From Pseudomonas palmensis (lineage in GTDB: Bacteria > Pseudomonadota > Gammaproteobacteria > Pseudomonadales > Pseudomonadaceae): a stretch of DNA of 60,796 nucleotides. Below are positions 1-9,026 of this stretch, piece by piece. The stretch is from positions 1-60,796 of the forward strand of contig NZ_JAFKEC010000029.1 in the NCBI RefSeq assembly GCF_017848315.1, read 5' to 3'. The position numbers and the translations under genes were made by a program. Position 1 is the first letter of the stretch. The number at the start of each line of letters is the position of its first letter. The notes below the pieces were generated by a model. That model searched no databases. It had not been told where the DNA came from and worked only from the letters and a program-made list of their open reading frames with translations.

Positions 1-25
1 GGGGAGATCTCTAGCGAATGTGAGA

Positions 26-91
26 TTCGCCGGCAACGCCGGCTCCTACAGGGGTCGCGCATTACCTGTAGGAGCCGGCATTGCCGGCGAA
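26..91. repeat. Inverted pair of REP-type palindromes
   Basis: Two copies of a roughly 25-base palindromic unit face each other: 26-50 reads TTCGCCGGCAACGCCGGCTC plus CTACA, and 67-91 is its near-exact reverse complement (one central base differs). The CGCCGGC-N-GCCGGC core followed by CTCCTACA is the typical P. putida REP element. The pair lies downstream of the iron-binding protein gene and may stabilise its mRNA or limit read-through; that role is inferred. Confidence 0.8.
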
Positions 92-129
92 GGGGCCCTG
101 GAGGGCCCCGCAAGGATAAGGTCTTGCGC

Positions 130-1131
130 TCAGTTCCAGCCAGCCCGATCCATCAGGCGAATCGCTTCAGCCTGACGCTTGCCCGCCACTTCCACCGGCA
201 GGCTGTCGGCCTTGAACTTGCCCCACGCCGCCACTTCTGCCGAAGGTTCGACCTTGGGGTTGGCCGGGAACTCCTGGTTCACATCGGCGAAGATCTTCTG
301 CGCCTGCGGCCCGGTCATCCACTCCACCAGCTTGATCGCGGCCTCCTTGTGCGGCGCGTGCCGGGTCAAGCCGATGCCCGACAGGTTGACGTGCACGCCA
401 CGGTCGGCCTGGTTGGGCCAGAACAGCTTGATCGGCAGTTGCGGCTGCTCCTTGTGCAGGCGGCCATAGTAGTAGGTATTGACGATGCCCACGTCGCACT
501 GCCCGGCCTCGATGGCCTTGAGCACTGCCACGTCATCCGAGAACACGTCGGTGGACAGGTTGTTCACCCAGCCCTTGAGGATCTCTTCGGTCTTCTCGGC
601 GCCGTGGGTTTCGATCAGGGTCGCGGTCAGCGACTGGTTGTAGACCTTCTTGGCGGTACGCAGGCACAAGCGCCCTTCCCATTCCTTGCCGGCCAGCGCC
701 TCGTAGGTGCTCAGCTCCTCGGGCTTGACCCGGTCGGTGGCGTAGGCAATGGTCCGTGCGCGCAGGCTCAGGCCGGTCCAGTCATGGGACGAAGCGCGAT
801 ACTGCGGGGGAATGTTGGCGTCGATCACGGCCGACTTGATCGGCTGCAGGATACCCATCTGCTCGGCCTGCCAGAGGTTGCCGGCATCCACGGTCAGCAG
901 CAGGTCGGCGGTGGCGTTGCTGCCCTCGGCCTTGATGCGCTGCATCAACGGCGCTTCCTTGTCGGTGATGAACTTGACCTTGACCCCGGTTTCCTTGGTG
1001 TAGGCATCGAATACCGGCTTGATCAGCTCGTCGATGCGCGAGGAATACACCACCACCTCGTCCGCCGCCTGTGCGGTACCGCCCAGCAGGGTGAGCGCCA
1101 GGGCGGCGAGTAGATGCTTGCGTGGCAACAT
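130..1131 (-). CDS. Ferric-iron ABC transporter substrate-binding protein (FutA/FbpA type)
   Basis: Periplasmic protein of 333 residues that should capture Fe3+ and deliver it to an ABC permease, whose genes are probably just outside the window. A Sec signal peptide (residues 1-22, ending GTAQA) precedes a class II binding fold. The tyrosine run at 220-222 (NTYYYGRL) matches the paired tyrosines that bind iron in the FbpA/FutA family. I use the ATG at 1131, with GAGG ten bases upstream, because the longer reading adds residues in front of a clean signal peptide. The promoter is overlapped by a Fur-like palindrome (1161-1185), which fits an iron-repressed gene. Another trivalent-metal specificity cannot be excluded. 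Confidence 0.88.
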   Translation of the reverse strand: MLPRKHLLAALALTLLGGTAQAADEVVVYSSRIDELIKPVFDAYTKETGVKVKFITDKEAPLMQRIKAEGSNATADLLLTVDAGNLWQAEQMGILQPIKSAVIDANIPPQYRASSHDWTGLSLRARTIAYATDRVKPEELSTYEALAGKEWEGRLCLRTAKKVYNQSLTATLIETHGAEKTEEILKGWVNNLSTDVFSDDVAVLKAIEAGQCDVGIVNTYYYGRLHKEQPQLPIKLFWPNQADRGVHVNLSGIGLTRHAPHKEAAIKLVEWMTGPQAQKIFADVNQEFPANPKVEPSAEVAAWGKFKADSLPVEVAGKRQAEAIRLMDRAGWN

Positions 1132-1160
1132 GAAGGCGGTCCTCGGAATGCGGGAGAGGC

Positions 1161-1193
1161 GCAAATGGTAGTGAATGCCATTTGCCTTCTCAA
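1161..1193 (-). promoter_or_regulatory. Promoter of the iron-binding protein gene with overlapping Fur-like operator
   Basis: On the minus strand TTGAGA (1188-1193) and TACCAT (1165-1170) are spaced 17 bases, a plausible sigma-70 promoter 35-60 bases before the start codon. A perfect inverted repeat, GCAAATGG / CCATTTGC (arms 1161-1168 and 1178-1185), covers the -10 and most of the spacer. Its central 19 bases (1164-1182) match the classical Fur box in about 13 of 19 positions by eye. Fur binding is inferred from this match and the target gene. Confidence 0.55.
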
Positions 1194-1236
1194 CCGAACT
1201 GCCAAGGGAGGAGTTACCAGATGTTGCGGTGCCGCC

Positions 1237-2460
1237 TCAGGCCCGTGCCAGCTCCGGCAGGTCGCCGCTCAGCCCCAGCGCCTGGCGCACGAACAGCGCC
1301 TTAGCCTCCGGCAGTTGCTCCACCCACTTCAGGCCACTGTTGCGCAGCCAGCGCAGCGGCAGCGGGTCGGCCTGGAACAGGCGCTCGAAGCCCTCCATTG
1401 CGGCCATCAAGGCCAGGTTGTGCGGCATGCGCCGTCGTTCGTAGCGGCTCAGCACGCGCACGTCGGCCAGGCGCTCGCCGCGCTCATGGGCATGCTGCAG
1501 CACTTCGGCCAGCACCGCCGCATCCAGAAAGCCAAGGTTCACGCCCTGCCCGGCCAGCGGGTGAATGGTGTGGGCCGCATCGCCGATCAACGCCAGGCCC
1601 TCGGCCACGTAGCGCTTGGCATGGCGCTGGCGCAGCGGTACGCACAGCCGTGGGTCGGCCGCCAGCACCGTGCCCAGGCGGCCCTCGAAGGCCCGCTCCA
1701 GCTCGGCGCAGAAGGCTTCGTCCGGCAGGGCCATGAGGCGCTCGGCCTGCGCAGGCGTGGTCGACCACACGATGGAGCACCAGTGCTGCTGGCCGTCGCG
1801 CAGCAGTGGCAGAAACGCCAGCGGGCCGTCATCGGTGAAGCGCTGCCAGGCCGTGGCCTGGTGCGGCTCGGCACAGCGTACGCTGGTCACGATGGCGTGG
1901 TGCAGGTAGTCCCACTCACGGGTTTGGCAGCCGGTCAGGCGGCGCACCGCCGAGTTGGCTCCGTCAGCCGCAATCACCAGCGGCGCGCGCAGGGTGCGGC
2001 CATCGGCCAGGGTCAGCAGCCAGTCGTCGCCACTGCGGCGCATCTGCTCCAGGCGGGCGTTGGCCAGCAGGCCGATCTCGCTGTCGTGCAGGCGCTGCAG
2101 CAGACCGTCCTGCACCACGCGGTTCTCGACGATGTGGCCGAGCACCTCGGCGTGCACGCTGGCGGCCGAAAAGTGGATCTGCCCGGTGCCGCTGCCGTCC
2201 CACACGTGCATGTCCGAATACGGGCTCAGGCGCCGCTCGCGTATGTGCTGCCAGGCGCCCACGCGCTCGAGGATGCGCTGGCTGGCCATCGACAGCGCGC
2301 TGACTCGCGGCTCGAAGGGCGCCTGTGCATCGAACGGCTTGACCGTCAGGGGGCTGCCGTCGAGCAGCAGGATGTCCAGGCCACTGTGCTGCAAGGCCAG
2401 GGCCAGGGCGCTACCGACCATTCCGGCACCGACAATCAACAGATCTGCGCGCATTTCCAT
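1237..2460 (-). CDS. ubiI: FAD-dependent ubiquinone biosynthesis hydroxylase, UbiI/VisC type
   Basis: Flavoprotein monooxygenase of 407 residues for ring hydroxylation of the ubiquinone precursor, most likely at C5. The FAD Rossmann motif GAGMVG is at residues 11-16, the second nucleotide motif (ADGANS) at 165-170, and the ribose-binding motif GDAAHTIHPLAGQG at 293-306. It is the last gene of ygfB-pepP-ubiH-ubiI, the same order as in E. coli. UbiH, UbiI, UbiF and UbiM paralogues look alike; operon position favours UbiI, but a C6 hydroxylase cannot be ruled out from sequence alone. It starts 30 bases after the ubiH stop. Confidence 0.8.
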   Translation of the reverse strand: MEMRADLLIVGAGMVGSALALALQHSGLDILLLDGSPLTVKPFDAQAPFEPRVSALSMASQRILERVGAWQHIRERRLSPYSDMHVWDGSGTGQIHFSAASVHAEVLGHIVENRVVQDGLLQRLHDSEIGLLANARLEQMRRSGDDWLLTLADGRTLRAPLVIAADGANSAVRRLTGCQTREWDYLHHAIVTSVRCAEPHQATAWQRFTDDGPLAFLPLLRDGQQHWCSIVWSTTPAQAERLMALPDEAFCAELERAFEGRLGTVLAADPRLCVPLRQRHAKRYVAEGLALIGDAAHTIHPLAGQGVNLGFLDAAVLAEVLQHAHERGERLADVRVLSRYERRRMPHNLALMAAMEGFERLFQADPLPLRWLRNSGLKWVEQLPEAKALFVRQALGLSGDLPELARA

Positions 2461-2490
2461 GCTTTCAAGCCCGATAAAGAGAAGAAGGGG

Positions 2491-3687
2491 TCATTGGCCA
2501 GGCTGGTCCGGGCGTGTACCCAGGCCCATGGCCTGGCGGGCGAACCAGCGCTTGGCCGGGGGCAGCAGGTCCAGGCCCAGCAGGCCCAGGTTGCGCCCGG
2601 TGGCGAGCAACGGCTGGCCGCTGCCGAACAGCCGCGTGACCTTGTCGGAGAAGCCCACGGTCAGGTCCTGGTCCAGGCGCTGGCGCTCGCGGTAGGCCTG
2701 CAGGGTCGCCAGGTCGCCCGGTACTTCAGGCCCGGCCAGCAGACCGTCGGCCAGCGACTGCACGTCGCGCAGCGACAGGTTGAAACCCTGCCCGGCAATC
2801 GGGTGCAGGCTGTGCGCGGCGTTGCCCAGCACCACCAGGTGCGAGCGCACCTGCTCCTGGGCCTCGACCAGCGACAGCGGGTAGAGGTGACGCGCGCCCA
2901 CCTGGCGCAAGGTGCCCAGACGGTAGCCGAACACGCCTTGCAGCTCGGCCAGGAAGGCTCGTTCGTCTATCTCGGCCAGCCGTCTGGCATCCATTCCGGC
3001 ACGGGTCCAGACCAGCGCGCAGCGGTTTTCCGGCAGCGGCAGCAAGGCCATCGGGCCGTCATCGGTGAAGCGTTCGAACGCCTGCCCGCAATGGGCCTCG
3101 CTCGGGGTGATGTTGGCGATCAGCGCACTCTGGTTGTACGGGCGCTGGCTGACGTGGATGCCCAACTGCTCGCGCAGCCCGGAACGCCCGCCGTCGGCCA
3201 GTACCGCCAGGTCGCAGTCCACCGTGGTGTCGTCATCCAGTGTCAGGCGGTAGCCGTCGGCCAGCGGCTGCATCGCGCTGACCTGCGCCGGGCAGCGCCA
3301 AGTCACCACCTCGGCATCCAGCCCCTGCCACAGGCACTGGCCGAGCCAGGCGTTCTCGACCACGTAGCCGAGTGCCGGCACGCCTTCTTCCAGGGCGTCC
3401 AGGCGGGTGGCGCCAAAGCGGCCACGGTCGGACACCTGGATCTGGCGGATCGGTTCGGCGCGGCGGCTGATCGGCTGCCACAGGCCCAGACGCTCGTAGA
3501 TCTGCCGGGTACCGTAGGAAAGCGCCGAGGAACGTGCGTCGTAACTGGGCTGGAAGCTGTCGCCGGGGGCGAACGGCTCGATCAGCAGGATCTTCCAGCC
3601 ACGCGCCCTGGCCCCGGCCTGCAGGGCCAGCGCCAGGCTGGCACCGACCAGGCCGCCACCGATGATGGCAAGGTTGACCCGGCTCAT
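2491..3687 (-). CDS. ubiH: 2-polyprenyl-6-methoxyphenol hydroxylase UbiH
   Basis: Flavoprotein monooxygenase of 398 residues expected to hydroxylate C1 of the 2-polyprenyl-6-methoxyphenol intermediate in aerobic ubiquinone synthesis. It has the FAD motif IIGGGLVG (8-15), ADGGRS (164-169) and GNAAHSLHPIAGQG (288-301). Asn in GNAAH, where most paralogues have Asp, is characteristic of UbiH and separates it from the neighbouring UbiI. Its ATG overlaps the pepP stop by four bases, so the two are translationally coupled. Confidence 0.88.
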   Translation of the reverse strand: MSRVNLAIIGGGLVGASLALALQAGARARGWKILLIEPFAPGDSFQPSYDARSSALSYGTRQIYERLGLWQPISRRAEPIRQIQVSDRGRFGATRLDALEEGVPALGYVVENAWLGQCLWQGLDAEVVTWRCPAQVSAMQPLADGYRLTLDDDTTVDCDLAVLADGGRSGLREQLGIHVSQRPYNQSALIANITPSEAHCGQAFERFTDDGPMALLPLPENRCALVWTRAGMDARRLAEIDERAFLAELQGVFGYRLGTLRQVGARHLYPLSLVEAQEQVRSHLVVLGNAAHSLHPIAGQGFNLSLRDVQSLADGLLAGPEVPGDLATLQAYRERQRLDQDLTVGFSDKVTRLFGSGQPLLATGRNLGLLGLDLLPPAKRWFARQAMGLGTRPDQPGQ

Positions 3688-5024
3688 GCGGCGTGGCTGC
3701 GTGCAGCCGCCATCAATGCTTCGATTTCGGCCACCGTGCGCGGTACGCCGGAGGTCAGGATTTCACAGCCCTGCTTGGTCACCACTACGTCGTCCTCGAT
3801 TCGTACGCCGATACCGCGCCACTTCTTCGCGACGCTCTGGTTGTCGGCAGCAATGTAGATGCCCGGCTCCACCGTCAGGGCCATGCCCGGCTCCAGCACG
3901 CGCCACTGGTCGGCGACCTTGTACTCGCCGACGTCGTGCACATCCAGCCCCAGCCAGTGACCGGCGCGGTGCATGTAGAAGGCGCGATGGGCCTCGGCCT
4001 CGATCAGCGCCGGCACGTCGCCCTTGAGCAGCCCCAGCTCCACCAGCCCTTCGGTGATCACCTGCACGGTGGCCTCGTGGGCATGGTTCCAGTGCTTGCC
4101 CGGTGCAATCGCGGCAAAGGCTGCAGCCTGGGCCTTGAGCACCAGCTCGTAGATCGCTTTCTGCTCCGGCGAGAAGCGCCCGCTGACCGGGAAGGTGCGG
4201 GTGATGTCGCTGGCGTAGCAGTCGATCTCGCACCCAGCGTCGATCAGGACCAGGTCGCCGTCCTTGAGCAGCGCGTCGTTCTGCTGGTAATGCAGGATGC
4301 AGGCGTTGCGACCCGATGCCACGATCGAGCCGTAGGCCGGCATCTTCGCCCCGCCCTTGCGGAACTCGTAGTCCAGCTCGGCCTCCAGGCTGTATTCGTG
4401 CAACCCGGCGCGGCAGGCCTGCATGGCCCGCACATGGGCGCGTGCCGAAATCGCCGCGGCCTCGCGCATCACCTTCACTTCCGTGGCCGATTTATACAGG
4501 CGCATGTCGTGCAGCAGATGATCCAGCGCAACGAACTCGTTCGGTGGCTGGGCGCCGAGGTTGGCCTTGGAGCGGATCACGTTGATCCACTCCATCAGGT
4601 GGCGGTCGAATTCGGGGTGGCTGCCCATGGCCGAGTACACCCGGTCGCGGCCTTCGATCAGGCCCGGCAGGATGTCGTCGATGTCGGTGATGGGGAACGC
4701 ATCGTCCGCGCCGTATTCGCGTATCGCGCCTTCCTGGCCGGCGCGCAGGCCGTCCCACAGCTCGCGCTCGGGGTTGCGCTCGCGGCAGAACAGCACGTAC
4801 TCACCGTGCTCGCGGCCGGGGATCAGCGCAATCACCGCCTCGGGCTCCGGGAAGCCGCTGAGGTACTGGAAGTCGCTGTCCTGGCGGTACACATGCTCCA
4901 CGTCGCGGTTGCGAATGGCCACCGCGGCCGCGGGCAGGATGGCGATGCTGTTGGGTTCCATCTGCGCCATCAGCGCCTTGCGACGACGGGCATACTCCGC
5001 TTTGGGGATATGGGCTATTGGCAC
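3684..5024 (-). CDS. pepP: Xaa-Pro aminopeptidase P
   Basis: Cytosolic dimanganese aminopeptidase of 446 residues that removes the N-terminal residue from peptides with proline in second position. The creatinase-like N-terminal domain covers about 1-175 and the pita-bread catalytic domain the rest. The five metal ligands appear as D262 and D273 (IDAGCEIDCYASDITRTF), H356 (HRAGHW), E386 (VEPGIYI) and E410 (VRIEDD), nearly the same numbering as E. coli PepP. It is the second gene of the ygfB-pepP-ubiH-ubiI operon; a peptidase in a ubiquinone operon is conserved in gammaproteobacteria but unexplained. Confidence 0.93.
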   Translation of the reverse strand: MPIAHIPKAEYARRRKALMAQMEPNSIAILPAAAVAIRNRDVEHVYRQDSDFQYLSGFPEPEAVIALIPGREHGEYVLFCRERNPERELWDGLRAGQEGAIREYGADDAFPITDIDDILPGLIEGRDRVYSAMGSHPEFDRHLMEWINVIRSKANLGAQPPNEFVALDHLLHDMRLYKSATEVKVMREAAAISARAHVRAMQACRAGLHEYSLEAELDYEFRKGGAKMPAYGSIVASGRNACILHYQQNDALLKDGDLVLIDAGCEIDCYASDITRTFPVSGRFSPEQKAIYELVLKAQAAAFAAIAPGKHWNHAHEATVQVITEGLVELGLLKGDVPALIEAEAHRAFYMHRAGHWLGLDVHDVGEYKVADQWRVLEPGMALTVEPGIYIAADNQSVAKKWRGIGVRIEDDVVVTKQGCEILTSGVPRTVAEIEALMAAARSHAA

Positions 5025-5044
5025 GAGGAACCCCTGTTCGGCAT

Positions 5045-5599
5045 TTAGTGCAAGGAAGGCTTGGGCGCAGGCGCCTGTGGCTTGGCCAGCTCGGAGAACA
5101 GCAGCATCGGTGCGACGCGCAGGTACTCCATCACTTCCATATAGTCGCTTTCGCCGTCTTCGGATTCTTCCAGTGCATCCTGGACCTGGGAAATGGCGTC
5201 CAGGTCACCCAGCACTTCCTTGGCTTCGGCACTCAGGCTCAGGCCTGCCGAGTTGAGGCCGAAGCCGTACAGGAAGCCTTTGCACCACTCGCCCAGGGCG
5301 ATGGCACGCTCGGTCAGCGGGGCATCGTCGGTGGGCAGCAACAGCACGACGGTGACTTCTTCACCGGTGAGTTCGCCCTTGACCATCTCCTGCAGGCCGA
5401 TCAAAGCGTTACGAACATTGTCTACAGGATCGACTTCCAGCAGGTGGGCCGCATCGGCCAACCAGCCGTCGGCATCGAAGCCGGCGCCGGCGCAGCTGCG
5501 CCCGAGCAACAAGCCGTGAAGCTCGGCAGGCGAAACAGGGTGACCGTTGCTGGTGAGCAAGGTGGCAAAAGCGGTGTATGGCGAATTCGTAATGGGCAT
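5045..5599 (-). CDS. ygfB: UPF0149 family protein YgfB
   Basis: Small acidic protein of 184 residues of the UPF0149 (YecA/YgfB) family, lacking the C-terminal SEC-C zinc motif that longer YecA proteins carry. Acidic stretches such as [13 protein letters not shown] are visible, and the C-terminus is Ala/Pro/Lys rich. It heads the pepP-ubiH-ubiI operon, as in E. coli, and is divergent from the ZapB-like and zapA genes. In P. aeruginosa YgfB has been reported to affect beta-lactam resistance through regulation of ampDh3; whether that applies here is inference. No enzymatic motif is seen. Confidence 0.85.
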   Translation of the reverse strand: MPITNSPYTAFATLLTSNGHPVSPAELHGLLLGRSCAGAGFDADGWLADAAHLLEVDPVDNVRNALIGLQEMVKGELTGEEVTVVLLLPTDDAPLTERAIALGEWCKGFLYGFGLNSAGLSLSAEAKEVLGDLDAISQVQDALEESEDGESDYMEVMEYLRVAPMLLFSELAKPQAPAPKPSLH

Positions 5600-5752
5600 G
5601 GGCAGCTAGGCGCCAGACGGCGCAATGACTAGAATGAAGGCCTTGTATCCTAGCACCGGCAGGCGCGCCAAGACCATCGACGCCGCCAATTCGGGGCATG
5701 CCGGAACTTAATGAGCGGGTAAGACCCGTCTGACAAAAGCGAGTGGCACGTC

Positions 5753-5962
5753 ATGCCAGAGAACGACCTGCAAGCGCTGATGGGCCGATTCGAGCTGTTG
5801 ATCGAACGTGTCGAGCAACTAAAGCGGCAAAATGCACTCCTATTAGCTCAGGAAAAATCCTGGCGCGAGGAGCGCGCCCACCTCATCGAAAAAAACGAGA
5901 TCGCCCGGCGTAAGGTCGAATCGATGATTTCGCGGCTCAAGGCCCTGGAGCAAGACTCATGA
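5753..5962 (+). CDS. TIGR02449 family short coiled-coil protein (ZapB-like)
   Basis: A 69-residue, almost entirely helical protein with heptad-like leucine spacing over residues 5-65 (LQALMGRFELLIERVEQLKR onward), predicted to form a coiled coil. It belongs to the TIGR02449 group always found just before zapA in pseudomonads, and resembles ZapB in size and character. Its stop overlaps the zapA start by four bases, so coupled translation and a role in Z-ring assembly are likely. Direct homology to ZapB is uncertain. Confidence 0.8.
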   Translation: MPENDLQALMGRFELLIERVEQLKRQNALLLAQEKSWREERAHLIEKNEIARRKVESMISRLKALEQDS

Positions 5963-6276
5963 GTTCAAGCAATAGCGTCACCGTTCAGATCCTCGACAAG
6001 GAGTATTCGATCATCTGCCCGCCGGAAGAGCGCAGCAACCTGGTCAGCGCAGCGCGCTACCTGGACAGCAAGATGCGCGAGATCCGCAGCAGCGGCAAGG
6101 TGATCGGCGCCGACCGTATCGCGGTGATGGCGGCGCTGAACATCACCCACGACCTGCTGCACAATCAGGAGCGCCCGCAGGCGCCCACCGGCGGTGCCAC
6201 CCGTGAACAGGTGCGCGACCTGCTCGAACGTGTCGATCAGGCATTGGCCGACGACGCGGGTTCAAAACCGGCCTGA
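5959..6276 (+). CDS. zapA: Cell division protein ZapA
   Basis: Protein of 105 residues that bundles and cross-links FtsZ filaments at midcell. The N-terminal FtsZ-binding head (VTVQILDKEYSIICPPEE) includes the typical ZapA beta-hairpin and is followed by the conserved YLDSKMREIRSSGKVIG segment, then a C-terminal helix for tetramer formation. It overlaps the preceding coiled-coil gene by four bases, and the 6S RNA gene follows about 20 bases downstream, the same neighbourhood as in E. coli and P. aeruginosa. Confidence 0.92.
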   Translation: MSSSNSVTVQILDKEYSIICPPEERSNLVSAARYLDSKMREIRSSGKVIGADRIAVMAALNITHDLLHNQERPQAPTGGATREQVRDLLERVDQALADDAGSKPA

Positions 6277-6284
6277 GTTTCGGG

Positions 6285-6290
6285 TATACT
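6285..6290 (+). promoter_or_regulatory. -10 element of the 6S RNA promoter
   Basis: TATACT sits just after the zapA stop codon, in GGGTATACTCC, and would start transcription near 6297, where the conserved 6S RNA closing stem begins. No good -35 hexamer was recognised. Confidence 0.55.
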
Positions 6291-6296
6291 CCGACC

Positions 6297-6475
6297 ACTC
6301 CCTGGAGTGCTTGCCAGTCGGTCATGTCCCTGAGCCGATACGCACAACCACGGGGGTTGCACGTGGGGCCGGTGTGCATGTCCGCTTGACGGAAAGCCTT
6401 AACGCCTCCTGTAATCTCCACCTTGAACTTTCGGGTTCAAGGGCTACACCGACAGCGGTTCGTCGGGGAGCCTGA
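6297..6475 (+). ncRNA. ssrS: 6S RNA
   Basis: A structured RNA of about 180 bases that mimics an open promoter, binds sigma-70 RNA polymerase holoenzyme and lowers transcription in stationary phase. The segment lies between zapA and the 5-formyl-THF cyclo-ligase gene, the conserved ssrS position. The ends can pair (5' CTCCCTGGAG region with 3' GGGGAGCCTG region), and internal stretches such as CAGTCGGTCATGTCCCTGAG, the GGGGTTGCACGTGGGG central arm and the stem CCTTGAACTTTCGGGTTCAA match the Pseudomonas 6S RNA as I remember it. The exact ends are estimates. Confidence 0.88.
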
Positions 6476-6559
6476 ATTCTCCAGCCTGCGCCCACCCAGC
6501 GGCGCACGCACATGCACTGCCACCCCTGCGTGGCAGTCGCCCCAGGGACCGCCCGTGCC

Positions 6560-7165
6560 ATGACCGACACCGCGCCGCTTACCCGCCCCCAACTTCGTCG
6601 TCTGCTCCGTGATGCCCGCCGTGCCCTCAGCCCGGCCGAACAGCGCCGTGCCGCGCGCGGCCTGTACCGGCAACTGGCGCAGCACCCGCTGTTTCGTCGT
6701 GCCCGGCACATTGCCCTGTACCTGCCCAACGACAGCGAGATCGACCCGCGCCTGCTGCTGCGCGAAGCTCAACGTCGAGGCAAGCATACCTACCTGCCGG
6801 TGCTGCACGCCTGGCCCAGAACCCGCATGGCCTTCCAGCGCTTCGAGCACGGTGAAAAACTGCGCCCCAACCGCTTCCGCATCCCCGAACCACGCATCAA
6901 TCTCACACGCCAGCGACCCACCTGGGCACTGGACCTGATCCTGCTGCCGCTGGTGGGTTTCGACGAGACGGGTGGGCGACTGGGCATGGGCGGCGGGTTC
7001 TATGACCGCAGCCTGGCGTACCAGGGGCGGCGCAAGGCCTGGAAGAAACCCCTGCTGCTGGGGCTGGCGCACGAATGCCAGAAAGTGGAACGACTGGCCC
7101 AGGCCAGTTGGGACGTGCCGCTGCAGGGCACGGTATCGGACAGGGGGTGGTACCTGGCACCCTGA
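6560..7165 (+). CDS. 5-formyltetrahydrofolate cyclo-ligase
   Basis: Cytosolic enzyme of 201 residues (YgfA/MTHFS family) that converts 5-formyl-THF to 5,10-methenyl-THF with ATP hydrolysis, clearing an inhibitory folate. The N-terminal basic helix (LRRLLRDARRALSPAEQRRA), the LYLPNDSEIDP strand-loop and the nucleotide-binding loop GMGGGFYDRSLA near residues 150-160 are diagnostic. I start at ATG 6560 (MTDTAPL); an upstream in-frame ATG at 6512 would add residues without family resemblance. It lies directly after 6S RNA and is likely co-transcribed with it, as known in E. coli. Confidence 0.9.
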   Translation: MTDTAPLTRPQLRRLLRDARRALSPAEQRRAARGLYRQLAQHPLFRRARHIALYLPNDSEIDPRLLLREAQRRGKHTYLPVLHAWPRTRMAFQRFEHGEKLRPNRFRIPEPRINLTRQRPTWALDLILLPLVGFDETGGRLGMGGGFYDRSLAYQGRRKAWKKPLLLGLAHECQKVERLAQASWDVPLQGTVSDRGWYLAP

Positions 7166-7182
7166 AACGGGCGCCGCAAGGC

Positions 7183-7332
7183 TCAACGCTTGACGGGGGT
7201 CGGGGCGGCCGGCATCTCGTAGGCGGCTGTTTCGAGTTTCTGTTCCCATAGGCTTTGTGCATAGCCGGTGGTGACCACACCCAGGCCAAACAGAAAAACG
7301 AGCACCCAGAGCAAATCCGGTTTGCGATTCAT
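7183..7332 (-). CDS. Conserved small single-pass membrane protein
   Basis: A 49-residue reading frame starting at ATG 7332 (MNRKPDLLWVLVFLFGLGVV onward) and ending TGA at 7183. Residues 7-25 form one hydrophobic span with basic residues before it, so it is either an inner-membrane anchor or an uncleaved signal; the remaining 23 residues would be periplasmic and end in a proline-rich tail (PAAPTPVKR). It converges with the cyclo-ligase gene, 17 bases apart. I recall similar short proteins at this place in other Pseudomonas genomes, but the function is unknown. Confidence 0.6.
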   Translation of the reverse strand: MNRKPDLLWVLVFLFGLGVVTTGYAQSLWEQKLETAAYEMPAAPTPVKR

Positions 7333-7515
7333 CGATTGCCCCCCTCAGGCAAACTCATCACGATGACAGCAACGGTTTTTATTATGCCGTGCAGCAGCGT
7401 CAAGCTTAAAATGCGCGCATTCTCCGACAACCTGGTGCCACACGCAAACGTTGACGCCAACCGGCTGTCGGTTTCATGCAACAGGTTATTTCAAACTTTG
7501 TCTGGAGCGTCAACG

Positions 7516-7965
<450 letters not shown>

Positions 7966-8060
7966 TTTCGCGTAAGATGCCCACTCGTTTGATACGTATC
8001 AACCCGCCACGGTAGGCAAAACGTCAGACTCTGACGTCAAACGCAGCAGGATGCAGGTGC

Positions 8061-9026
8061 ATGTCGATGAGCCAACACACCCCCAAACTCTTTGCCGGCG
8101 CGCTGATTGCGCTGCTGGTGGCAGCCGGCGGCCTGGGCTACTGGAAGTCCATGCACGACCGTCTGCCCGAAGGCCTGAGCATGGGCAACGGTCGCCTTGA
8201 GGCCACCGAGGTGCAGATCGCCACCAAAGTGCCGGGGCGCCTGGCCGAAGTGCTGGCCGACGAGGGCGACGTGGTGCACAAGGGCCAACTGCTGGCGCGC
8301 ATCGACACCCGCACCATGGAGGCCCAGCGCAACCAGGCCGAAGCCGAAGTGCTGCGTGCCCGCGAGAACTACGCGGCCGCCCAGGCCACCGTGCAGCTGC
8401 GCCAGAGCGAACAGCTGCTGGCCAGCCAGGAACTCAAGCGCGTGCGCGAACTGTTCCAGCGCAAGTACTCCAGCCAGCAATTGCTCGACCAGCAGCAGGC
8501 CCGCTACGACACCAGCAATTCAGCCGTGGTGGCAGCGCGAGCGCAACTCGCGGCAATCAAGGCCGCCATCGGTGCCGCCGAGGCCCAGGTGGCCCAGCTC
8601 ACCAGCGAAATCGACGACAGCAGCCTGCGCGCGCCCATCGATGGCGTGATCCAGCTGCGCCTGGCCGAACCGGGCGAAGTGCTCGGGGCCGGCGGGCGCG
8701 TACTGCTGCTGATCGACCCCAGCGACCAGTACATGAACCTCTATCTGCCCGCCTCCACCACCGGCAAACTGACCGTGGGCGACCAGGCGCGCATCGTGCT
8801 CGATGCCCTGCCCGACCGCGCGCTGCCGGCCAAGATCAGCTTCGTGGCAGCCAAGGCGCAGTTCACCCCCAAGCAGGTGGAAACCCGTGACGAACGCCAG
8901 AAGCTGGTGTTTCGCGTCAAGCTGCGCCTGACCGAGCCCAGCGCGGTGCCCCAGGCCAAGTCGGGCATGCCCGGCGCCGGCTATGTGCGTAGCGCCCCCG
9001 TGGACTGGCCGGCCAACCTGCAATGA
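8061..9026 (+). CDS. HlyD-family membrane fusion protein of an ABC exporter (YhiI type)
   Basis: Periplasmic adaptor of 321 residues that links the inner-membrane ABC exporter to an outer-membrane channel. A single N-terminal membrane span (about residues 9-27) is followed by a lipoyl-like half-motif (ATEVQIATKVPGRLAEVLAD), a long helical hairpin (about 90-185) and the return motif SSLRAPIDGVIQLRLAEPGE. The stop overlaps the start of the ABC protein by four bases, so the three genes to 12867 form one operon. Start could also be the ATG at 8067. E. coli YhiI-RbbA-YhhJ is the closest known arrangement; substrate unknown. Confidence 0.87.
   Translation: MSMSQHTPKLFAGALIALLVAAGGLGYWKSMHDRLPEGLSMGNGRLEATEVQIATKVPGRLAEVLADEGDVVHKGQLLARIDTRTMEAQRNQAEAEVLRARENYAAAQATVQLRQSEQLLASQELKRVRELFQRKYSSQQLLDQQQARYDTSNSAVVAARAQLAAIKAAIGAAEAQVAQLTSEIDDSSLRAPIDGVIQLRLAEPGEVLGAGGRVLLLIDPSDQYMNLYLPASTTGKLTVGDQARIVLDALPDRALPAKISFVAAKAQFTPKQVETRDERQKLVFRVKLRLTEPSAVPQAKSGMPGAGYVRSAPVDWPANLQ

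Noticed and set aside
124..1113. Long open frame on the plus strand opposite the iron-binding protein gene
   Set aside because: Antisense shadow of a high-GC gene; the composition is Arg/Leu/Gly/His-rich with no domain, and the opposite strand has a clear signal peptide and binding motif.
1114..3858. 914-residue plus-strand open frame over ubiI and ubiH
   Set aside because: Shadow frame typical of GC-rich DNA; Gln/Arg/Ala-rich without any family motif, while both genes on the minus strand have flavoprotein motifs.
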